This document shows, piece after piece, positions 39,787 to 48,407 of a DNA stretch of 64,000 nucleotides. A model generated the notes under the pieces. That model worked only from the letters and a program-made list of their open reading frames with translations. It was not told the DNA's origin and did not search any database. The stretch lies in assembly GCA_964364175.1 (NCBI GenBank), contig CAYILR010000005.1, forward strand, positions 1-64,000, written 5' to 3'. How positions within the stretch are numbered: the first letter of the stretch is position 1; each line of letters opens with the position of its first letter. Made by a program: the position numbers and the translations under genes. Origin of the DNA: CAYILR01 sp964364175. Lineage in GTDB: Bacteria; Bdellovibrionota; UBA1018.

Positions 39787-40579
39787 GTGTACGAAGTGCT
39801 GCGTGAATGGACTTAGCTTCTCGCACGGCAGCCTTGCTTTCCATCCACTGTCCATAGTTTTTGAGATGATTGGTAACGACACGAATGGCCTCGTTCCTCG
39901 CGAAGGGTTTGTCATTCGCAGCAATGATGTGCCAGGGAGATTCTTGCCGATGCGTTTTTTCTAGAATTTCATCCATGGCTTTCACATAGTGTTCCCACTT
40001 TTTTCTAGCATCTAGATCGGCTTGAGTTAGTTTCCATTGTTTGTATGGATCGTTTAACCTTTGTTCAAATCGTTTGAGCTGTTCTTTTTTATCGATCGCT
40101 AGAAATATTTTGATCAGGTGAATTCCGTCGCTTCGCAGCAGGTTTTCGAATTCATTGACTTCTTGATAGGCGGCTTTCCAGCGGGATTTTGGAATCAGTT
40201 CATCGACTCGTTCGACCAGGACACGCCCGTACCAAGATCGATCAAAAATCGCAATGGATCCGGGCGAGGGAAGTCGAGACCAAAAACGATGCAAATAGTG
40301 TTTTTCCTGTTCAGCTTGAGTCGGGGCTCGAGTCGCGTGAACTTGAAAGCCTCTGGGGTCAAGGTTGTCTACCAGTCTACGGATGGCTCCTCCTTTTCCG
40401 GCTGCATCGAACCCCTCAAAAATGATAATTGCGCGTCCTTTTTGGTGCCATAACCCCTGTTGAATTCTCAGCATTTTGAGTTGAAGCTCTTCGAGCACTA
40501 CCTGGGCAAGTTTAGGGTGTATGGTTTTTTGAAATTGGTTTTTTTTGAGGAGTTCGGATAGTGAAATTGCTTGTTTCAT
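39773..40579 (-). CDS. ppk2: Polyphosphate kinase 2
   Basis: A 268-residue PPK2-family kinase. Walker A is FEGFDAAGKGGAIRRL (about 55), the lid and Walker B part reads FDRSWYGRVLVERV (about 113), and the later RFEQRLNDPYKQWKLT matches the family. PPK2 enzymes transfer phosphate between polyphosphate and nucleotides, usually making GTP or ATP from GDP, ADP or AMP. Single-domain length fits class I or III; the class is not decided here. It is monocistronic, with a weak space before the phosphatase gene on the same strand. Confidence 0.92.
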   Translation of the reverse strand: MKQAISLSELLKKNQFQKTIHPKLAQVVLEELQLKMLRIQQGLWHQKGRAIIIFEGFDAAGKGGAIRRLVDNLDPRGFQVHATRAPTQAEQEKHYLHRFWSRLPSPGSIAIFDRSWYGRVLVERVDELIPKSRWKAAYQEVNEFENLLRSDGIHLIKIFLAIDKKEQLKRFEQRLNDPYKQWKLTQADLDARKKWEHYVKAMDEILEKTHRQESPWHIIAANDKPFARNEAIRVVTNHLKNYGQWMESKAAVREAKSIHAALRTLKDT

Positions 40580-40610
40580 GATGTAAAAATAATACGTTAT
40601 ACCAGCTCTT

Positions 40611-41687
40611 TCAATCCGTGATCAGCCGCAGAATCAACCGATCAGTCTCGGAGATTTCGGTGGGCAAACCAAAAGCCCGCTCCACGAATGGCTTAATCAA
40701 AGAATGTGTAAAGCTAGGGTGATTGGAGATGCTCCCCAGCGGCTTGATTTGGGGGCCCCGGATGTACATCCATACATCGCGTGATTCGGGCAACCAGGGT
40801 TTGTGCATCGTCCAATTGGACCACTGTGAATCTTGGGTGGAACCGTTTCCGCGGCCGTGATCGGTGGTGATCAGCACGGTGGTTTGCTCGCCGTACTTGC
40901 CCATTTTTTTAAGGGTCACAAAGAGCTGATCAATGAAGCGGTCTTGCTCTCGCATGGCTTCAATGTAGTTGGAGTAGTTGTCTAGATGGCCCCATTCGTC
41001 AGTATCATTGAGAGAAACGTAGAAAAGCCTGGGACGGTATTTTTGAAGGTAATGAAGTGCGTACTTCATCGTGTATCGATCATAGCGCGAACCCCAGCTG
41101 GGCTGATTTTCCGGGCGGCTGTTCTCCGGATTGTCTTCGTCAATAGCGGGATCACACGATTGGTCATCCCATGGAACAGCGCCTGCATTGATAAAAAACC
41201 CGCCGACTTTCTGCTCGACTGCAAGAGGGATTTTGTCCCAGGAAGCGATGACCGCGACATCTTTGGAATACAAATGCAGGGCTTTTTGAATGTTTTCAAA
41301 AAGAGAAGGCTCGGTGATTCGCATGTAATCAGAATCTCCCGGCATGCAAACGAAATTATTGAAACAAGACGATTGTCCCGTGAACATGACTTGATACGAG
41401 GGCAGGCTAGTGGGTAGTCCCGCTACTTGCATCAAGCTTCCTTTGAGTTTGTTACCGAACACCACGCCCTGTGCGGCGTATTTTTTCCAGAACAAAGGAA
41501 ACGCGGCTGTATTTTTGGATGAGAATCCGAGTTTCGGATCGGCGCCTTGAAAAAACTCCTGCCATCTCACACCGTCTAAAGTAATGATGACTAAATTACC
41601 CGGATTTTTTTCTAAAATCGAATTTGCGTTGGAAAGTGCGGGCATCGAAAAAAGCACAAAAAAGAGAAGCGCAGAGATTTTATTCAT
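40611..41687 (-). CDS. Secreted alkaline-phosphatase-superfamily protein
   Basis: A protein of about 358 residues starting MNKISALLFFVLFSMPALSNA, a signal peptide; the ATG at 41687 is chosen on that basis. The metal-binding landmarks of the type I phosphodiesterase/sulfatase-like group are present: LVIITLDGVRWQEFF (first Asp), SLNDTDEWGHLDNY (Asp and His) and LITTDHGRGNG (Asp-His). A nucleophile Thr or Ser is probably in LPSYQVMFTGQSS. It should hydrolyse a phosphate mono- or diester or a sulfate outside the cytoplasm. Substrate unknown. The gene stands alone. Confidence 0.85.
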   Translation of the reverse strand: MNKISALLFFVLFSMPALSNANSILEKNPGNLVIITLDGVRWQEFFQGADPKLGFSSKNTAAFPLFWKKYAAQGVVFGNKLKGSLMQVAGLPTSLPSYQVMFTGQSSCFNNFVCMPGDSDYMRITEPSLFENIQKALHLYSKDVAVIASWDKIPLAVEQKVGGFFINAGAVPWDDQSCDPAIDEDNPENSRPENQPSWGSRYDRYTMKYALHYLQKYRPRLFYVSLNDTDEWGHLDNYSNYIEAMREQDRFIDQLFVTLKKMGKYGEQTTVLITTDHGRGNGSTQDSQWSNWTMHKPWLPESRDVWMYIRGPQIKPLGSISNHPSFTHSLIKPFVERAFGLPTEISETDRLILRLITD

Positions 41688-41875
41688 ACAATCTAAATGG
41701 ATTTGCATTTGGATTTCACGAACGTCAAGTTTTCCATTAAAAATGTCCCTAAATGACTCAAAATGTCCCGTTTTTTAATTATATTTATGTTGTATCCCTT
41801 GCGCTCAAGCGTTGGCCCAGTTATTGCTTCGTCTGGATTTGTACTACTCACAAAAACGTAGAAAAAGGGGGAAAA

Positions 41876-42664
41876 ATGAGATCAACGAAGGTAGTTTTTG
41901 GAATTTTGGCGATGGCTGCTAGCGTAGTTGCGGGTTCAAACGCCCGAGCGAGTCAGGCTGAAGTCGAAGTGAAGGTCGAAGAGGCTTTTGCTCCGATGCG
42001 CGGATTCGATGACAACGACAATGTGCAAGTGGTGATCCATGGCATGTTGCCGAACGCATGTTACACATTGGGCAGGCATGAGCTGCAACGTGAATCGGGC
42101 AATTCTTATCGCATCCGTCAGTTCGCCATCAAACGAGAAGATGGCGTGTGCATGCAGGATGGTCCAATGCCTCCTCACATGCAGCTTGCGATTCCGTTCA
42201 CGACGGAGGTGTCGATTGGCCAACTTCAGGTCGGGGACTATAGTTTTGACTACGATAAACAAGGTCAGAACCCCGGCAATAACAGCATTGCAGTGAATGT
42301 GGAGCGCTCAAAAGCCCCCACGATTGACAGTCTCCCTTATGCCAGTGTGTCGTCGATGAGCATTCCGGATGTAGTGGATTCGCGAGAGAACACTGTGGTG
42401 ACTGTCGAAGGTGTGCTGACGTCTTCTTGCATGGAGCTGAATCCTTCACAGGTGAAAATTCAGCAAATCAAGGATGTCTATGTGGTGTTGCCAATCGTAA
42501 CAATCAAAACGGGCGTCATGTGTGCTCAGCAAATCAAACCGTTTCGCATGCCATTGCAATTGGGCAAATTGGCTGAGGGGCATTACCTGATCCATGTTCG
42601 CAGCATGAACGGCAAGGCCGTCAATCGCGTGGTGGAGTCCTTGATTCCAATACGCAGTCATTGA
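41876..42664 (+). CDS. Secreted protein with two similar Cys-containing repeats
   Basis: A 262-residue exported protein. The ATG at 41876 follows AAAGGGGGAAAA and starts a signal peptide (about 1-26, ending NARAS). The mature part holds two related blocks: VQVVIHGMLPNACYTLGRHE ... GVCMQDG ... LQVGDYSFDYD, and VVTVEGVLTSSCMELNPSQV ... GVMCAQQ ... LAEGHYLIHV. Each has a strand, a Cys, a strand, a second Cys and a G-x-Y edge strand, an Ig-like beta-sandwich pattern with one disulfide each. I do not know the family. It may act with the Cys-rich secreted protein behind it (42722). Confidence 0.65.
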   Translation: MRSTKVVFGILAMAASVVAGSNARASQAEVEVKVEEAFAPMRGFDDNDNVQVVIHGMLPNACYTLGRHELQRESGNSYRIRQFAIKREDGVCMQDGPMPPHMQLAIPFTTEVSIGQLQVGDYSFDYDKQGQNPGNNSIAVNVERSKAPTIDSLPYASVSSMSIPDVVDSRENTVVTVEGVLTSSCMELNPSQVKIQQIKDVYVVLPIVTIKTGVMCAQQIKPFRMPLQLGKLAEGHYLIHVRSMNGKAVNRVVESLIPIRSH

Positions 42665-42672
42665 TTTGACGG

Positions 42673-42699
42673 TCGTTAGTTTAACGATTGAGTTTTTTT
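42673..42699 (+). terminator. Weak terminator-like hairpin
   Basis: Stem TCGTTA with TAACGA, a 3-nt loop, then seven T beginning 5 nt after the stem. Weak, but it sits just behind the stop codon at 42664. Confidence 0.35.
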
Positions 42700-42711
42700 C
42701 GATTCGAGCCG

Positions 42712-42760
42712 AGAAGCGAGTATGAAGTGTTTGGCACACATACTCGCTTCTGCTTTTTTT
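42712..42760 (+). promoter_or_regulatory. Terminator-like hairpin covering a start codon
   Basis: A perfect 13-bp stem AGAAGCGAGTATG (42712-42724) with CATACTCGCTTCT (42739-42751), then GC and seven T (to 42760). The ATG at 42722 lies in the left arm and codons 7-10 of the signal peptide in the right arm. As RNA it would hide the start codon; as a nascent transcript it looks like a terminator. Candidate attenuator or translation switch. Confidence 0.65.
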
Positions 42761-43555
42761 CTGTCTGCAATTTGCGTAGCGGATACCACACCTGCAGCTT
42801 CGTTGATTGAAGTTGAATTGGATGTCAGCGGGGATGTGGATACAGATTTGTTTTCTAAAGGTGCAAGCGTCACGGTTTATTGCCGCAAATCGAGCCAGAA
42901 ATGTGATCAGCAGCACTGTGTGGAATGCTTAAAGAGAGAAGCGTTTGAGCGCGAATCCGCATTGTTTCGTTTGATGCATGACCTACGAGAGTATTTTCCA
43001 TCGTTGCCTGCTCCTGAGGAAGAATGCGCTTGGAAAACAAAAACCACAGTGGTGAAAGATACTCCCCGGCGAGGAACCAACCCAGGAACTGTCCAAACGA
43101 CTGATTTCAGGTCAGGACGATTTGGTGGCAAGGTTTTGCCAATTATTATTCCCAGTGGACAAACGTGTTCAGTAGGTGTGAGTTTTGCTGATGTAACCAC
43201 TTCCGATAGCTCTGAAGCCCCTATTCCAAGCCAAAACCGGCGACAAATCGTCACTCGCGCGCTTCCATTGCAGGGTGAGAGCTCAGGAGTGCGCTGCACT
43301 TTTCGAATTTTTGACCGGAGCCGCAGGAGTTCCTATTTTGAAAATTCACGAACATCCAATCATGTTTGTGTCCCGATCGGTGAGGAAGGCGAAGTGAAGT
43401 CGAGAGTTGCGACTTATATGAGGCAGGCTGGCGGGACGATGGCACGAGATCCTGTTCCAGATGATTCAAAACCGGGCCAAATGGGTATGCTGGGTAGTTT
43501 TGGTGTTATATTTTTAGGCATGGTCAAAACAGCGGGTGCTTTTTCTGGTCACTAG
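42722..43555 (+). CDS. Cys-rich secreted hypothetical protein
   Basis: A 277-residue exported protein. The signal peptide (MKCLAHILASAFFLSAICVA) fits the ATG at 42722. The mature part has at least eight cysteines, clustered in CRKSSQKCDQQHCVEC and near the middle and end, so several disulfides are likely. A C-terminal hydrophobic segment (MLGSFGVIFLGMVKTAGAF) may be a membrane anchor. No family is recognised. The start codon lies in a strong hairpin with a T-run behind it, so expression may be controlled there. It overlaps the end of the convergent AarF gene by 4 nt. Confidence 0.6.
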   Translation: MKCLAHILASAFFLSAICVADTTPAASLIEVELDVSGDVDTDLFSKGASVTVYCRKSSQKCDQQHCVECLKREAFERESALFRLMHDLREYFPSLPAPEEECAWKTKTTVVKDTPRRGTNPGTVQTTDFRSGRFGGKVLPIIIPSGQTCSVGVSFADVTTSDSSEAPIPSQNRRQIVTRALPLQGESSGVRCTFRIFDRSRRSSYFENSRTSNHVCVPIGEEGEVKSRVATYMRQAGGTMARDPVPDDSKPGQMGMLGSFGVIFLGMVKTAGAFSGH

Positions 43556-45228
43556 CGGAATGACCTCAAAAACAGCAAAAACATAAAAAATCCCGAGATC
43601 ACAAAAAACAAAAGACTGATGGTGGGGTAGCCCAAAACGTATCGAGGAACGTTCGGGTTCAGCGTAGCAATGCTCCCTGCAATTGCGAGCCCAGCAATAA
43701 TTACGCTGAGGCTGACGCGTCTGCCATTGGTATCCAACTGCCTGCGAATGTCCTGTAGGTCTGGAGATTTGACCTCGAAAGCAAAATCATTGCTGTTGAA
43801 CTTGCGGAACATCCAACGGATTTGGCGAGGGAGAACCTGCAATAGCGCAGCGACGTCCTTGGCGACCCAGAGCAGGTCCTTGCTGATTTTCTGGATGGAG
43901 TATTGGTTTTTGATCAGGTCCTTGACCAGCTCTCGGCCAGTTTCCATCAGATCAAATTGAGGATAGAGCGTGCGACCCATTCCCTCGACCGTCAGGATCG
44001 CTTTGAAAACCAGCATCCAATCGCCAGGGACTTTGATATTGTACTTGGTGGCGATTTTGGTGGCTTCGATGAGTACACGGCCTGAGTTGAAATCACTGAT
44101 GGCCAGTCCCATGTAAGGTGACAAAACGTTTTGGACCTCGCGCTGAAAGGATTCAAAATCGATGAAGCCGCTCGTGACGCCGAGTTCTGCATATTGGTAG
44201 CAGAGTGTTTCGAAATCTTCGGTGAGCAAAGCCATCATCATCGTGGCGAGACGTTCTCTAGATTTAGCTGAGAGCCGACCCACGACTCCAAAGTCGATGA
44301 TTCCCAATCGATTGCCCGGGAGTACAAAAAGATTTCCCCCATGCAGGTCGCCGTGAAAAAGACCATCGATCATAATGGATTTGAAAAATGCTCGAGCTCC
44401 GAGTTCCACAATGAGTTTGCGATCGATGCCGGCTTTGTCGATGGCTTCCAGATCATTGACCCGGATCCCTTCGAAACGCTCCAGAGTCAATACCCGTTGT
44501 GTACTATGGGTGCGATAGACTTTGGGGAGAACAATGTCTGGGATCGAGGCCATGTTCTCGGCGATTTTTGCGATGCTGTTGGCTTCGATGAAAAAATCGA
44601 GTTCGTAGGAGAGGGTTCTGAAAAATTCTTCCACAATGACTTTGGGGCTGGCGATTTGGGTTTCTGGAACGTATTTTTCGAGAAGCCCGGCGAGGAAGGC
44701 GAGGAGTGAAACATCGGTATCGATGATTTTTTCGATTCCGGGACGTTGGACTTTGACAACGACGAGTTCGCCATTGTGCATGACTGCCGAATGGACTTGC
44801 GCGATGCTGGCAGCAGCGAGGGGTTTTTCGTCAAAACTGACAAAGGCCTCAGAGAGTGTCTTGCCGAGTTCTTTTTCAACAGTCTCACGCACGGCCTCGT
44901 ACGAAATGGCCTGCACATTGTCTTGCAGTTTGACGAACTCCTCGATGAATTCGTCGGGGATGAGGTCGGGGCGTGTTGACATGAGTTGCCCGAGCTTGAC
45001 GAAGGTGGGCCCGAGCTCTTCGCACGCTAGGCGCAGTCGCTCTGCAGTGCTGACCTCGGAGCTGACTTCAAATCGAGAGAGAAATCGATCAGGAAGGTAA
45101 CGTCCCAGATTCATGCGGTTGATGACATCACCGAATCCGTACTTGGCGAGTACGCCCAGGATTTGGCGTAGGCGGTGGACATTCTTTACCGCTTGGCCGA
45201 TTTGTAGGCTGCGTTTAATGATTTTCAT
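43552..45228 (-). CDS. AarF/UbiB (ABC1)-family atypical kinase
   Basis: A 558-residue ABC1-family protein. The family-defining KxGQ extension is in FVKLGQLMSTRPDLIPDEF (about 75-93). The kinase-like core shows the Ala-rich loop PLAAASIAQVHSA, then FHGDLHGGNLFVLPG and GIIDFGVVGRLS. Two membrane helices end the protein (SVIIAGLAIAGSIATL; LLFFVISGFFMFLLFL). UbiB-type members assist ubiquinone synthesis, probably as lipid-handling ATPases, but ABC1 proteins vary and no ubi genes are nearby, so the role is not fixed. It lies 36 bp downstream of rnr on the same strand. Confidence 0.88.
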   Translation of the reverse strand: MKIIKRSLQIGQAVKNVHRLRQILGVLAKYGFGDVINRMNLGRYLPDRFLSRFEVSSEVSTAERLRLACEELGPTFVKLGQLMSTRPDLIPDEFIEEFVKLQDNVQAISYEAVRETVEKELGKTLSEAFVSFDEKPLAAASIAQVHSAVMHNGELVVVKVQRPGIEKIIDTDVSLLAFLAGLLEKYVPETQIASPKVIVEEFFRTLSYELDFFIEANSIAKIAENMASIPDIVLPKVYRTHSTQRVLTLERFEGIRVNDLEAIDKAGIDRKLIVELGARAFFKSIMIDGLFHGDLHGGNLFVLPGNRLGIIDFGVVGRLSAKSRERLATMMMALLTEDFETLCYQYAELGVTSGFIDFESFQREVQNVLSPYMGLAISDFNSGRVLIEATKIATKYNIKVPGDWMLVFKAILTVEGMGRTLYPQFDLMETGRELVKDLIKNQYSIQKISKDLLWVAKDVAALLQVLPRQIRWMFRKFNSNDFAFEVKSPDLQDIRRQLDTNGRRVSLSVIIAGLAIAGSIATLNPNVPRYVLGYPTISLLFFVISGFFMFLLFLRSFR

Positions 45229-45264
45229 GCGCTATTTTTAGTTTCTGGTTGAAACATCGCACTG

Positions 45265-47238
45265 TCAATGCGGTGCTTTTTTCCGATCGGTAGAATTTTT
45301 CCCGTGGGCAGAAATCAACGCCATGTCAGTTCTCCGTCGCTCGACATCGGCCAAAACGATTTTGACGATGACAGGGTCCCCGATGCGGAACATCCGGCGT
45401 TTCCTGCGGCCGTAGAGCATCATTTTGTCTTCATCAAAGAAGTAGACGTCGTCACCTATCGTGTCTTTGTGTACAAAACCCTCGGCCACGGGATTCAGAA
45501 GTTGAACAAAGAATCCGCTCTCGACGAGTCCCGTGATTTTTCCCGGTAGCTCATCGCCCGTATGTTTTTTGAGGGCTCTGACTTGCTTGAGTTTGATGGA
45601 TTCTCTTTCGGCTTCGGCAGCGATTCGTTCGCGTTGGCTGCAGTGTGTGGCGACTTTTTCGAGCAGGGCTTGGACGGATTTTCCTTTCATCGCCTCGTTT
45701 CTCAATGCAGCGCGGAGCAGGCGGTGAACAATCAAGTCGGGGTAGCGTCGAATCGGGCTTGTAAAATGCGTATAACCGTTCGAAGCGAGTCCAAAGTGGA
45801 TCGAGTGTTCAGCGCTGTAGATCGCCTGCTTCATGGAGCGAAGGAGTGCGGAGTTGAGAGCGGCCTGGGCAGGGTGGCCTTCGATTTGTTTCAGCAAAGC
45901 AGAAAACTGCTGGGGAGTGGCTGCTTGGTCTTTGAGAAGGTGGAAGTTAATCCCCAAGCTCTTAGCAAGTCGCTGAAATTTTTGGAATGATCGTGCGTCC
46001 GGATCTTCGTGAACACGAAAAATAAAAAGATTTTTGCGTTTGAGCATCCACTCCGTGACCGCCTCGTTGGCTGCGATCATGAATTCCTCAATGAGGCGAT
46101 GGGATTCCAGTCGCTCGCGAACTTCGATCTCTACGGGCTCTGCGTTTTTGTCGACGCGAACCTTGATCTCTTGCAGGTCAAAATCAATCGAGCCCCGTTG
46201 ATGCCGAGCTTTTTTGATGATTTCGTAGAGTTCAAAATGAGGTGCGAATTCCCACTTCGGGGATTTGTGATTATCCAAATATTCTTTATGAATCTCGTTG
46301 TAAGTCGCGCGTCGCCGGCTCTCAATCGTCGCTTCAAAAAGCTCGGTTTTGCCCGGCTTCCCATTCAATCCGTAGTGGATCTTTGCGACCATCGCTAACC
46401 TGGGCTCGTGAGGGCGTAAGCTGCAAAGATTTTCAGACAACGCACGAGGCAACATGTGAAACGCACGCTCCGGGAAATAAACACTGGTTCCTCGGGAGAA
46501 AGCCTCTTGATCCAGGGGTGTACCTTCTTTGACGTAATGACTGACATCCGCAATGGCGACCCACAAAACCCACTCATCCTTCGCACGTTCGACAAAAATC
46601 GCGTCGTCAAAGTCCCGCGCATCTTCACCATCGATAGTGATGAACGGAATATCGCGCATATCCTTGCGTCTGGGATCGGACGTGTCCAGTTTGTAGGCTT
46701 CTGCTTGTTTCACAGCTGCATCGGAATGATCTTCATCCAATCCAAATTCAGCAGAAATAATGGGCAGATCGGACGAGGCGGGGAGGTCCTTGCCGAAGTT
46801 TTGAATGATATCCGCCATGACCGGATAGGGGCCACGTTCGTGGAAGTTGAGACTGACCAAGAGCCAATCGCCCATTTTGGCTTTGCCGGGTCTGGGAATT
46901 CGAATTTCCTCGCGTGCATTTTTGCGTTCAAAAAGCAGCCAGTGGTCGCCTTGATAGCGTCCCACGAGTTTTTTCATCCGATGTTCGATCAGCTGACAGT
47001 CTTCGACTTCGCCTCGTCGATCTAGCGAGACCGATACACGGTCTCCGTGGAAAAATCGTTGGGCGATGTGAGCGGGCAGGAAAGCGTCTTCTTCGTCACC
47101 ATCAAAGATCAAAAAACCGAAGCCCTTCCGGTTTTTATCCAGACGGGCTTCCAGTTTTTTTAAATTTGGATTTGACTCAGTATGCCTGAATTCTCTCGGT
47201 GCGTGGTGCTGCTTCTTAGGCGGCCTAGATTTCTTCAC
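45265..47238 (-). CDS. rnr: Ribonuclease R
   Basis: A 657-residue 3'-5' exoribonuclease of the RNB family. Cold-shock-type OB domains take up about residues 25-170 (RKGFGFLIFDGDEEDAFLP), the RNB catalytic domain about 190-540 with the metal site in ITIDGEDARDFDDAIFVE, and an S1 domain about 570-640 (GKITGLVESGFFVQLLN). It degrades structured RNA and takes part in rRNA and mRNA quality control. It is shorter at the N-terminus than E. coli RNase R, lacking the extra helical part, which is common. A basic N-terminus (KKSRPPKKQHHAPRE) probably binds RNA. Confidence 0.95.
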   Translation of the reverse strand: MKKSRPPKKQHHAPREFRHTESNPNLKKLEARLDKNRKGFGFLIFDGDEEDAFLPAHIAQRFFHGDRVSVSLDRRGEVEDCQLIEHRMKKLVGRYQGDHWLLFERKNAREEIRIPRPGKAKMGDWLLVSLNFHERGPYPVMADIIQNFGKDLPASSDLPIISAEFGLDEDHSDAAVKQAEAYKLDTSDPRRKDMRDIPFITIDGEDARDFDDAIFVERAKDEWVLWVAIADVSHYVKEGTPLDQEAFSRGTSVYFPERAFHMLPRALSENLCSLRPHEPRLAMVAKIHYGLNGKPGKTELFEATIESRRRATYNEIHKEYLDNHKSPKWEFAPHFELYEIIKKARHQRGSIDFDLQEIKVRVDKNAEPVEIEVRERLESHRLIEEFMIAANEAVTEWMLKRKNLFIFRVHEDPDARSFQKFQRLAKSLGINFHLLKDQAATPQQFSALLKQIEGHPAQAALNSALLRSMKQAIYSAEHSIHFGLASNGYTHFTSPIRRYPDLIVHRLLRAALRNEAMKGKSVQALLEKVATHCSQRERIAAEAERESIKLKQVRALKKHTGDELPGKITGLVESGFFVQLLNPVAEGFVHKDTIGDDVYFFDEDKMMLYGRRKRRMFRIGDPVIVKIVLADVERRRTDMALISAHGKNSTDRKKAPH

Positions 47239-47270
47239 ACCCCGAGCTTAACCGGGCTAGACTTCGATTG

Positions 47271-47930
47271 CTATTGGCAAAGCATGAAGTTCAAACCGTA
47301 GTAGATTTGTGATCCATACAAGCTCGGTACCGAGTAATCGATCACTAAGTAACCCGATTGTGGGAACTGGGCTTGTCCAACACCACCGTTGCCTTGGTTC
47401 AGGATCAACACGTTCGGTAGATCTGCTGCACCAGGGGCTGCGGTTGGAGAAACTCGGATTGCGATTTGCGGGCCAGTTGCTTGCTGTTGCGGCCAAGCAG
47501 TGGGCAAAGTGCCGTAATTCGAATTCCACAAACTGTAGTAACCCATGTTCGACATCGGTTGGTAATTGTAGTTTTGGACCGGATAGTTCGTTTGGTAACC
47601 GGATTTGGTGACGTTGATGAACTTTCCAGCAATCACGTTGGTCTGCGGTGCCGTGAAAACATATCGGTAAATGATCGTTTGGTTAGCGCCGCTGATTCCG
47701 TACCAGAATACGCCTGCATCAAACGAAGGTCCGACGCATTGAGCTGCTGGATTTACGGGCATCGGAGCAATTCCAGGTCCAGGCATCATGGGGCCAGGCG
47801 CCATCGGCATTGGGGCAGCAACCGGGCCAGGAGCGGGTACGCTGCTGTTGGTCGATGATTTTCCGCAGGCTGCTGCACTCAACGCGAGGGTGACTGCGAT
47901 ACTGAATCCACTAAAAATTTGTTTCTTCAT
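47271..47930 (-). CDS. Lipoprotein with Pro/Met-rich linker
   Basis: A lipoprotein of about 219 residues. The ATG at 47930 (MKKQIFSGFSIAVTL) leads to a lipobox LSAAAC at about 18-23. A 45-residue linker of Pro, Met, Ala and Gly repeats (PMPMAPGPMMPGPGIAPMP) carries the mature domain away from the membrane. That domain is rich in Tyr, Asn and Gln (YQTNYPVQNYNYQPMSNMGY), with two cysteines (QCVGP near its start, LCQ at the end) that may join its ends. No family is recognised. A candidate operator (48070-48089) lies upstream between it and tRNA-Leu. Confidence 0.6.
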   Translation of the reverse strand: MKKQIFSGFSIAVTLALSAAACGKSSTNSSVPAPGPVAAPMPMAPGPMMPGPGIAPMPVNPAAQCVGPSFDAGVFWYGISGANQTIIYRYVFTAPQTNVIAGKFINVTKSGYQTNYPVQNYNYQPMSNMGYYSLWNSNYGTLPTAWPQQQATGPQIAIRVSPTAAPGAADLPNVLILNQGNGGVGQAQFPQSGYLVIDYSVPSLYGSQIYYGLNFMLCQ

Positions 47931-48069
47931 AAACTTCGTCCTCATTTCAACTTCTACTTCTACTGATACACAACCTTACTTATTCACATACCGTGCCAAC
48001 CCAGGGGTTTTGAAAATCCTATTATTACATAGGGTTGTGTAATGATGAGGAAAGAAAAAAGCCCCAAAA

Positions 48070-48089
48070 CTGTCTAAGGACTAGACATG
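48070..48089. promoter_or_regulatory. Candidate operator, copy 1
   Basis: CTGTCTAAGGACTAGACATG contains the perfect inverted repeat TGTCTA-aggac-TAGACA. A very similar sequence lies at 52550-52568. Both are upstream of lipoprotein genes. A second small inverted repeat GTGTC-aaaaaa-GACAC follows at about 48089. Confidence 0.45.
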
Positions 48090-48133
48090 TGTCAAAAAAG
48101 ACACTAAAAACGCTTCGTTGCCCTTTTGAATGT

Positions 48134-48216
48134 GCCCGGGTGGTGGAATTGGTAGACACACTCGTTTCAGGGGCGAGCGCGCAAGCATGCTGGTTCGAGT
48201 CCAGTCCCGGGCACCA
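48134..48216 (+). tRNA. tRNA-Leu (anticodon CAG)
   Basis: An 83-nt class II tRNA with encoded CCA. Acceptor stem GCCCGGG with CCCGGGC, anticodon stem CTCGT with GCGAG, loop TTCAGGG giving anticodon CAG (CUG codons), and T-arm CTGG-TTCGAGT-CCAG. The D-arm has the TGGTGGAATTGGTAGACA pattern of tRNA-Leu. Confidence 0.95.
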
Positions 48217-48330
48217 CAAAGAAATTCGCAGGAGCGAATTTTACAGGAGCAAAGCGGCGGTGCTAAACGCACCGCAAATTCGCCACGACGGCGAATTTAG
48301 CGAGCACCTGAACGATGAGTTAGCTGAGCG
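48217..48330 (+). repeat. Hairpin-rich tail of tRNA-Leu
   Basis: Three hairpins follow tRNA-Leu: AAATTCGC-agga-GCGAATTT (48222-48241), GCGGTGC-taaac-GCACCGC (48257-48275) and AAATTCGCC-acgac-GGCGAATTT (48276-48298), then AG. The last two resemble the hairpin pair behind tRNA-Ser, where an AAAT..ATTTAG hairpin also comes second. No inverted or direct copy of tRNA-Leu was found here. It may be a diverged relative of the Arg and Ser tails. Confidence 0.5.
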
Positions 48331-48407
48331 CATCCCACCCAATGGCAAGCCATTCCCCCCATCTCCCCCATTGTACAAGCAAAAAATCTATGTCAATCCT
48401 GAACCAA

